Assembly (NCBI RefSeq): GCF_024614185.1
Contig: NZ_JAHTLF010000025.1
Span: 698,177-762,176, forward strand
Origin: Nocardioides carbamazepini
Lineage (GTDB): Bacteria > Actinomycetota > Actinomycetes > Propionibacteriales > Nocardioidaceae
Length of the DNA stretch: 64,000 nt
Direction of reading: 5' to 3'
The position numbers and the translations under genes were made by a program. The notes beneath the pieces were generated by a model. That model searched no databases. It was not told the DNA's origin and saw only the letters and a list, made by a program, of their open reading frames with translations. Of this stretch, positions 54,201 through 64,000 are shown piece after piece (the stretch's first letter is position 1; each line of letters opens with the position of its first letter).

Positions 54201-57200
54201 CGCGGCGCGGGGGTTCCCCTGCGACCACTCGCTCTGTCGTGCCGGCACGGACGCCAGCTGCTCGAGGGTCGTGCCGGTCTCGTGCGCATAGCGAAGGTAG
54301 GGGAGCGTGAACATCGTCGGCGGGCCGTACACGCCGAACGGGAGCTCGAACTGACCGAGCATCCCGTCCGCCGGCAGGGGGCGGGGGTGGCGCCCGACGA
54401 CAGACCGGCGCGACTCCCCATGGAGCACGAGGACGACCTCCGCCTGGCCGGTGGCGATGGCGGCGGCGGCGTGGCGGACGTGCACGAGGAACGACGTGCC
54501 GCCGACGCTCGTGCCGTCGAACCAGGTCGGGCGGATGCCGAGCGCGTGCGCGATCTCGACCGGGTTGTGCACCGCGCTGGTGATGCCATCGACGTCATCC
54601 AGCCCGAGACCAGCGTCGGCGAGAGCGAGCAGGGCGGCGTCGACGTGAAGGTCGAGCTCGGAAAGCTCGGGAAGCCGTCCGAGCGAGGTCTCGGCGGCGC
54701 CGGCGATCGCGGCGACGGGCCGCTTCATGCGGACGTCCCCGCGCGCGAGACGAATACGGGCACCGTCTGGCCGTGGCGGTGCTCGAAAGCCACCTGCAGG
54801 GACATGTCGATGGCGAGATGATCGGGCGACGGCTCGACGCCGACGATGTTGGTCATCATGGTCGGACCTTCCTCCAGCCTGACGATGGCGATGACGTGCG
54901 GACCGACGGCCTCGAAGCCGGGGGCGGGAAGGTGGTTGATGACGTAGCTCAGCAACGTGGCGCGCCCGCTCGCCTCGACCCACGTCAGATCACGCGACCC
55001 GCAGGCGGGGCAGGCGATCCGTGGATAGAAGACATGCATCGCGCACGAGCCGCAGCGTTGAACCGCCAGTCGTCCGTCGGCGGCAGCCTCCCAGAAGGGC
55101 TGCGTGGTCGGCGTCGGCACGGCGCGAGCAGCGCGCTGGTCAGGCGTGACCCCCGACACAAAAGTTGGTACCATGAGCGGTACTATAGCAGCCATTATGA
55201 TACCGTCGAGTCTGCGGTCGACAAGGTGTCAGACCAGGTGAAAGGACACTCCGTGGGTACACGAACGATCTACACCGGCGCGTTGGTCCTCGTGGGCGAC
55301 CCCCGCGGCGGCAGCTTCCAGCGGGTTGACATCGAGGTCGTCGACGGGCGGATCGCCCGCCTTGCCGAGGGTCTCGTCCTCGAGGCGGAGGGCGCCGAGT
55401 CCGAACGCGCCGAGGTCGTCGATGCCTCCTGGGCCTGGATCATCCCCGGGTTCGTCGACACCCACCACCACATGTGGCAGGCCACCATGCGCGGCCTCAC
55501 GGTCGACTTCACTCTCTCCGACTATGTCTGGACCATTCGGCGCAATCACTCCGGGGTGCACCGCGCCGTCGACATCTACAACGGAACGCTGGGCGCGGCC
55601 GTGGGCCTGCTCGACTCCGGTACGACGTGCTCGGTGGACTACTCCCACAGCATCCTGACTCCCGAGCACGCCGACGCCGGTGTGGCGGCGATCCAGGAGT
55701 CCGGGATCCGCGGGGTGTGGTGCTACGGCCTGTACGACCCTCACACCGCCAGCCCGTACTTCACGTCCGTCGAGCAGCGCCTCGACGATGCTCGCCGGGT
55801 CCGGTCGTCACTGTTCGGTGCCACGGGTGACAGGGTGCGCTTCGGCGTCGCGCCGACAGAGCTGAGCCTTGCGGGCATCGAGCAGGCTGCCCAGGAGATG
55901 GTGCTCGGTCGCGAGCTGGACTGCCTGGTCCACACGCACACCAACGCCCGTTGGAAGCCGGGATACGCCTCGGAGATCAAGCAGCTTGCCGACGCCGGTC
56001 TTCTGTGGTCCCACCAGCTCCACTCGCACTGCAATACCTCCGACGCCGAGGACTTCGCGATCCTGGCCGACCACGGGGCCAAGGTCTCCTCGACCCCGGA
56101 GACCGAGCTCAACATGGGCATGGGGTTCCCGATCGCTGCCGTGGCCGACCGCGCTGGTGTGGTCGCGGGCCTCGGTGCCGACATCCAGTCGAACAACTCG
56201 CCCGACATGTTCACGGCGATGCGCCTGATGCTCGCGGGGGAGCGGGCGCGCACGAACCAGCGCGCCCTGGAGCAGCAGGGCATCTACGAGATGGGGGGTC
56301 TCCAGCTCAGTGCTGCCGACGTCCTGCACTTCGCGACGCTCGGCGGCGCCATCGGCCTGGGGCTCGAGGACGAGTGCGGGTCGATCGAGGTGGGCAAGGC
56401 GGCCGACCTCGTGCTCATCCGGAACACGTCGCTCCATCTCACTCCGGCCGTCGATCCTCTGGGCGCGATCGTCATGGGAGCGCGTACCTCCGACATCGAC
56501 ACCGTGATCGTCGGGGGCGAGGTCGTGAAACAGGGCGGGTCGATGCGGGCGGGCGTGGTCGAGAAGGCCATCGCGGGGCTGCGGGAGTCCGGGGCCCACA
56601 TCGTCGCGGAGTCGCAGGCGTACGGCGGCATGACACCCCCACAGCCCGAGTGGTGGGGTGCGGCGACCGCCGGGACGGGTGCGCCCTCGTGAGCCGCCCC
56701 GACCTCACCTGTCCGGGCTCGCTGCCGGCGGCGCCGAAGGAGGGGCCGTGCGCTGGGTGACCTGCGCGCACGAAGGCCGTGACCGCGTCGGCCTCGTGCT
56801 CGACGACACCGTGCACCTGCTCGACGACGACCGCACCCTGATCGAGATTCTCTCCGCGGGCCGGGAGGAGACGGAGCGTGCGGCCGAGGTGGCTCGGCAG
56901 CGCCCGGTGGCCGTTCTTCCGCTCGACACGACGACGCTGCGCTCGCCGATCCCTCGCCCGCCCTCGGTCCGTGACACGGTCGGGTTCCTCGACCACGTCC
57001 GGGGCTGCCGCCGGGCCTACGGCCGGGAGACCCGTCTCGGGGAGGTCTGGAACCAGGTCCCCGCCTTCTACTTCGCCAACCCGGCCACGCTGTTCGGTGC
57101 GCGCGACGACGTCGCGATCGCGCCTGGCTCGGAGTGGTTCGACTTCGAGCTCGAGGTTGCTGCGGTCATCGGCACCCCAGGCTCCGACCTCGACGCGGCT

Positions 57201-60200
57201 GAGGGACAGCGTGCCATCGCGGGCTACATGTTGTTCTGCGACTGGACCGCACGCGACCTGCAGCGACTCGACACGGCGCTCGGCATCGGCCAGGGCAAGG
57301 GCAAGGACTCGGGGATGACCTTCGGCCCCTGGCTGGTGACGGCCGACGAGGTCGCGGATCACCTGGTCGACGGTCGCCTCGACCTGCAGGTCCGCGCCGA
57401 GGTCAACGGTGTCGAGATCGCCCACGGGACGACGGGCGCGATGGACTGGACCTTCGGGGAGATCGTGTCCTACGTGTCGCGGGGCACCCGCGTGCTCCCC
57501 GGCGACGTCATCGGCTCCGGCACGATCCCTGGTGGTTGCCTGCTCGAGCACCTCGTCGGCGACCCGGCGGGCTACGACGGGTGGCTGAAGCCGGGGGACG
57601 TCGTCTCGCTCCACGGGGCCGCTCTCGGGAGCACCCACCAGCGCGTCGTCGCGAGCGCTCGCCCACACCCGCTCCCGAGCGGCTTCTGAACTCGACCGAG
57701 AGGATCCACCATGGCGATCGACTACACCCGAGGGCTGCACGAGGTCGGCCCCGACGTCTGGGCGTGGCTCCTGCCCGACGGGGAGTGGGGCATGAGCAAC
57801 GCGGGGCTGGTGCGAGGCGTGGACCAGAGCTTTCTGGTCGACACCCTCTTCGACCTGCCGCTCACGACCGAGATGCTCGACGCGCTGGCGGGGCTGGTCG
57901 AAGCCGCACCCATCGCGGGGGCACTCAACACCCACGCGAACGGCGACCACTGCTTCGGGAACCAGCTCCTCGGCGACGACGTCAAGATCCACGCCACCCG
58001 GGACACCGACCACGAGATCCATCACGGCACGACACCTGAGCGCCTCCAGATGCTCGTCTCCTCGGACTTCGGCCCGGTGACCTCGGAGTTCCTGCGGAGC
58101 TGCTTCGGGGCCTTCGACTTCGAGGGCATCGCCCTGCGGGGTGCCGACGTGACATTCGACGACGAGCTGACGGTCGATGTGGGCGGGCGTGCCGTCGAGC
58201 TGCTCCGGCTCGGCCCGGCGCACACGGCCGGTGACGCCATCGCCCACGTGCCCGACGCGAAGGTGGTGTTCGCCGGCGACCTCCTGTTCATCGGAGGCAC
58301 CCCGATCATGTGGGCCGGGTCGCTCGAGAACTGGATGCGGGCGTGCGACCGGATGGCGGCGCTCGACCCTGACGTCGTCGTGCCTGGCCACGGTCCGGTG
58401 ACGGATGTCGACGGCATCGCCGAGATGCGCCGCTACCTCGCTCACGTCACCGAGGGGATCGCCGACGCGCTCGCCGCCGGGCGTCCCTGGCGCGAGGCCG
58501 CTGATCGGATGGACCTGGACCGGTTCGCCTCGTGGCCCCAGGCCGAACGAATCGTCGTCACCACCTACCACGCCTACCGGCAGGCCGTGGCAGGCGTCCC
58601 TGCGGAGGACGGGGTCCACCTGTTCGGCGAGATGGCTGCGTGGCGACAGCGCCATGCCGGACGGCGCTGAGGCGTCGATCCTCCCCTCGAAGCCGCCCGG
58701 CTGGGGGCCAAGGACCTGTTCGGCCGCGCGGACCGAGGCGACCTGCCTCGAGCACGGCGCGGCAGGAATCGCGAGCCGGACGCCCGTTCGTGCGGTACTA
58801 TTGAGTCATCTAAAGTACCAAAATCAATACCGGCTTTGCGCCGATCACTAGGAATGGAAGGACTGCCTTGATGACCGACACCTCATCGGTGTTCGTGGTG
58901 ACCGGAGGGGCCGGCGGACTCGGCGGAGCCACCGCCCGTCTGCTGGCGCAGGGAGGCGCCGCCGTCGTGGTGACCGACCTCGCCGAGGTCGACGAGAGGG
59001 AGCTGCGCGCACGGCTGGGCGAGTCCGTCACCTACGTCCGTGGCGACGTCTGCTCGGAGGCCGACATGACGGCGGTGCTCGACCATGCTGCGGACCGGGG
59101 TGCGATCCGCGGCCTCGTCCACTGCCCAGGAAGAGGATTCCCGCGACGGATCGTCGACCGTGATGGCGCGCCCTTCCCCTTGGAGCAGTTCGAGACCGCG
59201 GTGCGCTTGAACCTCGTGGGCACGTTCAACGCCCTGCGGCTCACGGCCGCGCGCATGGCCACGAACGCGGCGGACGACGGTGAGCGGGGCGCGATCGTCT
59301 TGACGGCCTCGGTCGCGGCCTGGGACGGGCAGGTCGGACAGGTTGCCTACGCCGCGGCCAAGTCGGGTGTCGTCGGGATGACCCTGTGTGCCGCGCGTGA
59401 CCTCGCGGACCTCGGCATCCGCGTCAACACCATCGCCCCGGGCATCTTCGACACGCCGCTCCTGGCGCGGTTCTCCGATGAGGTGCGCGAGGGGCTCGGG
59501 GCATCGGTGACGTTCCCGAAGCGGCTCGGCGACCCCGCGGAGTACGCCGCGATGGCCGATCAGCTGTTGCGCAACCGGTACATGAACGGTGAGGTCGTGA
59601 GACTGGACGGCGCGATCAGGATGGCGGCCCGATGAACCGTACGTCGGGTCCCGTCCTGTTCGACGAGGCCGACGGCGTCGCGACCATCACGCTCAACCGT
59701 CCTGCGGTGCGCAACGCCGTTGACGCGACGATGGCGGCCGCGCTCGCCGAGGTCGTCGACCATCTCGACGCGCGCACCGACCTCCGCGTGGCGATCCTCA
59801 CGGGCGCCGGGGGGAGCTTCTGCTCGGGCATGGACCTCAAGGCATTCGTCCGCGGTGAGAAGTCATCCATCCCGGGGCGTGGGTTCGCCGGGTTCACGGC
59901 AAGGCCCCCCGCCGTGCCGGTGATCGCGGCCGTCGAGGGCGCTGCAGTCGCCGGCGGGTGCGAGCTCGTGCTGGCCTGTGACCTGGTCGTGGCCGCGGAG
60001 TCGGCGCGCTTCGGGGTGCCCGAGGTGAAGCGGGGGCTCGTCGCCGTCGGCGGTGCCCTGCTCAAGCTGCCGTCCCGCATTCCGTACCAGGTCGCGATGG
60101 AGTGGATCCTGACCGGCGACATGGTGGGAGCCGGGCGGGCCCACGAGGTGGGCCTGGTCAACGCGGTGGCGCCCGACGGCGAGGCACTGGTCGCGGCGCG

Positions 60201-63200
60201 GGGCCTGGCTGAGCGGATCGCCGCCAACGGGCCGCTCGCTCTGCGGGCCAGCAAGCAGATCGTGACGGCGTCGGCCTCGTGGGCCCACGAGGAGGCTCAC
60301 GAGCGACAGCTCGAGATCGCCCGCCCGGTGTCCGAGTCCGAGGACGCCCAGGAGGGCGCCCGCGCGTTCTCCGAGAAGCGCATCCCCGTGTGGAGCGGGC
60401 GATGAGCGCGGGGCCGCTGGATGGTGTCCGTGTCGTCGAGCTCGGCGGGATCGGCCCGGCGCCGTTCGCGTGCATGATGCTCGCCGATCTCGGGGCCGAT
60501 GTCATCAGGATCGATCGGCCTGGTGCCGAGCTGCACCCGGTGATGCATCGCAACCGCCGTTCGATCGCTCTGGACCTGAAGGAGCGGGAGGGTCGCTCCA
60601 TCGCGATGAGGCTGGTCGCGAGCGGCGACGTGGCGGTGGAGGGCTTCCGGCCCGGGGTCGCCGAGCGTCTCGGGTTGGGACCCGATGACGTCGCTCGCGA
60701 GGCTGGTCACGTGGTCTACGGGCGGATGACAGGCTGGGGTCAGGACGGGCCGTGGGCGCAGCTCCCCGGCCACGACATCAACTACATCGCCCTGACCGGC
60801 GCCCTGCACGCCATCGGACCTGCGGGCGGTGACCCCGTGGTCCCCCTCAACCTGATCGGCGACTTCGGTGGCGGTGGGATGCTCCTGGCCTACGGCGTCC
60901 TCGCCGCCGTGGTCAGTGCTCGGACGAGCGGCCGCGGGCAGGTCGTGGACGCCGCGATGATCGACGGCTCGGCCGCGCTGATGGCGATGCTCCACGGCTA
61001 CCTCGCCGAGGGGCGGTGGGTCGACGAGCGGGGTGTGAACCACCTCGACGGCGGTGCGCCCTACTACCGGACCTATCGGTGCAGCGACGGCCGCCACGTC
61101 GCGGTCGGGTGCATCGAGCCGCAGTTCTACGCGGCACTGCTCGACGTCCTCGATCTCGCCGACGACCCCGACTTCGCCGCCCAGGACGACCGCTCGACCT
61201 GGCCGACCATGGTCGCCCGGCTCTCGCAGACCTTCGCCTCGCGACCCCGCGACGAGTGGGCGGAGGCGTTCGCCGCGAGCTCGGCGTGCGTCACGCCCGT
61301 CCTCTCGATCGGGGAGGCGCCGTTGCACCCACACCACGTCGAGCGGCAGACCTACGTCGGTCTCGGGAGCGGCCACATGGCACGTCCGGTGCCCCGGTTC
61401 GCCGGCACGCCGGCGGGGGACCCGCGTGCGGCGCCCGTCGTCGGTAGTGACGGACGAGAGCTCCTTGCGGAGCTCGGGCTCACGGACGCCGAGATCCGGC
61501 AGCATGTCGAGTCCGGGGCCGTCCTGCTGCCGCCCGGTGGCGGGGAGCGCTGACCTCGTGACGACGACGCTCGACGAGGAACCGGTATCCTTCGTGCCCG
61601 TGCGGTACCGTTAGGCGAATCGCCGCATCCCGGCAGTGACGCAGTAGAGCGAGGTGAGACATGTCGGACGTCCGGTCGAACACGCTGTCCGGTCGTCAGT
61701 CCGACGTTCTCAACGCGCTGGAGGAGGCCTTCCTCGCCGATGGCTTCCGCCACCTGACGATCGGCGACATGGCCGCGCTCGCCCGCACCTCCCGGCGCAC
61801 GATCTACCACCTGGGCAAGAGCAAGGAGGAGGTCGTGGTCGGGGTCGTCGACCGCTACTTCAACTCGATGGGCAAAGAGGCGCTGCGCCGCGCCCAGGAC
61901 ACGGCGAGCGTCCACGACCAGATCGAGGCGTACCTCTCGGCGTCCGTCGAAAGGAACCGCCGGGCCAGCCGGCAGTTCATCCACGACGTCGAGAACTACC
62001 TGCCGACGAGCCATGTGTACGACCGCCACCAGGAGATCGCGATCCGCGAGCTCGAGAGCATCGTGCGCAAGGCCATGGAGCGGGGTGAGGTGACCGGTGG
62101 GTCGCCCGCGCTGTGGGCGGAGATGCTGGGTGCCGTCATCCGGCACCTGCGTGACCCCGAGGTCCTTGACCGCGTCGGCGCCACCCGAAGCGACGCCTTG
62201 GAGCTCTTCGGGCGGTTCTGCCGCCGCGGCCTGGCCTGAGCGACTCGGTCGCTGACGAGCCACGGCCGGGCCGCACCGCTCGGTCGCCGGCGCTCTCCGC
62301 GCTTCGACGCTGCCCATGGGGGCGGGCTCTTCCCGTGCCTTGACCGGTACTAAGATTGTCTCTACGATACCGACCATAGTACCTGATGTGCGCTGCGTCA
62401 CTCCGACGACGAAGCCGTCGAGCCGCCCCTTCCCGCGGCCGTGGCCGGCGCACCGAGCGACTCGGGCGGACGGCATCAGCTATCGCAGGACGGTGCGGGC
62501 ACCTGGCCGGCGTCGACGTGAAACTAGGAGAGAGCATGACGAGAACTCGCATCGCGACGGTCTGCGGAGTGCTGCTCGCGCTGACATTGTCGGCGTGTGG
62601 CGGTGCGTCGTCGGACGGCCCGAGCGGCACGACCAGCGATGACGTCATCGAACAGGCGAAGGCCTCGACCGAGCTGGCCTTCGCGGGCACCGACCGGGCC
62701 CTGCCGACCGACGGGCCCCCGGCGCAGCCGGGCAAGACGGTGTGGGCCCTGGCCTGCAGCACGCAGGCGGCCGGATGTGTCGTCCCCGCCGAGGGATTCG
62801 TCGCGGCGTCGGAGGCCCTGGGCTGGGATGTCAAGCTCGTCGACGGCAAGGCCGACCCGGCGGTCTACAACTCGCAGCTCCGCGCCGCAGCTGCCGCGAA
62901 GGTCGACGCCGTCGCGCTCTTCGGCGTCGACTGCTCGGTCGTCAAGGCGTCGATCCAGGAGGTTCAGGCGGCTGGAGTCCTCGTCTACGGCGGCAATGCC
63001 CTGGACTGCGACGACCGGTTCAGCGACGGAGGGGAGCCGCTCTTCGACGAGTACCTCCGCTTCAACGAGGACCTCGTCTCCTACGAGGACTACATGAGCG
63101 AGTTCGTCGGGCCGACGATCTCGGACTGGGTGATCGCTGAGACCGACGGCACCGCCGAGGTCATCCTGATGCGACAGAACGACAACGCGACGCTGCGGAT

Positions 63201-64000
63201 GGTCGGCGACGCCCAGGCTCAGCGCCTCGACGAGTGCGACGGCTGCGTCGTCCACGAGCTCGCCTTCACGGCCGCAGACCTGTTCGGCGGCAAGATGCAG
63301 GCCAAGGCCACCGCCGCCCTGCAGCAGTTCCCGAACGCAGACGTCGTCATGGTGCCCGCGGACTCGGCCATCACGCTCGGGGTGGGTGCTGCCGTCGATC
63401 AGGCCCGTCAAAGCGGGCGGGAGGGCCTTCTGCTCACGGGCAACGAGGGCGTCGCCTCGTCGATCACCCTGATCCGTGGCGGCACCCAGTCCTACGCCGT
63501 CGGCCGTCCGCTCACCTGGACCGGGTGGGCGGCCGCCGACGGCCTCAACCGCCTCTTCGCGGGTGAGGATCCGGTCGACTCGGGCATGGGGATCGGCAGC
63601 ATGGACGCCGACCACCTCCCCGAGGGCGACGTCTACGACGGCAACCCGGCATCAGCGGGATACGACGACAACTACAAGAAGATCTGGGGCGTGGCCTGAG
63701 TGGTCGAGTCCATCACGGAGGTGCGGGCGAGCGCGCTCGCGCTCGCCCCCCACTCCCAGACAATACCCCGCACCCCGGCGCTCGGGGCCGTCAGCTTAGC
63801 GGTCGGGCCCCGGCGGGTACAAGCCCGCGTGGGGGGGGACGGGTGCGGGCACTCGACGCTCAAAAAGATCCACGCGGGCGGGTGCAGCGCCCACCCGGGG
63901 GGCGCGCGCGGGGTCGCGCCCGCGGCGGCCGCGGCCCCCGCCTCGCCGGCCAGTCGGGACCTTTGCTGCAGGTTCAGCCGGCGGGGGCGGTCGGCGGGCG

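Overview
The window is high-GC actinobacterial DNA, most like Nocardioidaceae (Nocardioides or a relative). Pointers are the very GC-rich third codon positions, a DUF222/HNH (13E12-type) endonuclease, a SigE-type sigma factor, a LLM-class (F420-type) oxidoreductase, UdgX, DUF3140, many GTG starts, 4-bp ATGA/GTGA overlaps and several apparently leaderless genes. No rRNA, tRNA or CRISPR array was seen.

Layout. 1-13.1 kb is core-like chromosome: a cut MpaB-type oxygenase, a sigma factor with a membrane partner, an HNH endonuclease, a lipoprotein, a thioesterase/enoyl-CoA hydratase pair, an L7/L12-like mini-protein, an N5-(carboxyethyl)ornithine synthase-like dehydrogenase, a FadR-type regulator facing a CoA-transferase/acyl-CoA carboxyltransferase pair, and an acyl-ACP desaturase. 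13.4-23 kb is one catabolic unit: a FadR-type regulator, then an eight-gene operon for a peptide-type ABC importer (one permease fused to its ATPase), a MaoC hydratase, a class III CoA-transferase, a CitE-type lyase and an isochorismatase-like amidohydrolase. A perfect palindrome lies inside the promoter of this operon.

23-39 kb is an accessory island of conflict or defence type: a SNF2-like helicase, a MazG-like pyrophosphohydrolase coupled to a GIY-YIG/DUF2075 helicase, an IS110 remnant with a structured flank, a TcmP and three-Cys-motif (DUF5131) pair, a small winged-helix regulator, a two-gene GHKL-ATPase/double-phosphoribosyltransferase system, YaeQ, a CPCC protein and an AbiE-type (type IV) toxin-antitoxin pair with a 14-bp inverted-repeat operator.

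39-50.9 kb returns to core-like genes: YyaL/DUF255, a metzincin, a DUF1353 membrane protein, an aldehyde dehydrogenase, an EamA transporter sharing its start with a MocR regulator, DUF3140, a large secreted amidase and UdgX. 50.9-64 kb is a second catabolic island. Two divergent arms (LLM oxidoreductase, acyl-CoA ligase, thiolase-like protein and DUF35; amidohydrolase, FAA hydrolase and MBL hydrolase), an SDR/enoyl-CoA hydratase/racemase operon, a TetR gene and a sugar-type ABC importer are tied together by four copies of one operator, GGTAY-type half-sites in a fixed 26-bp inverted arrangement. In three copies a further half-site lies 12 bp away. I read this as a TetR-controlled regulon for uptake and CoA-dependent breakdown of an unidentified, possibly cyclic or branched, substrate. 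The last 300 bp encode the start of the importer's ATPase, but with a damaged Walker A motif.
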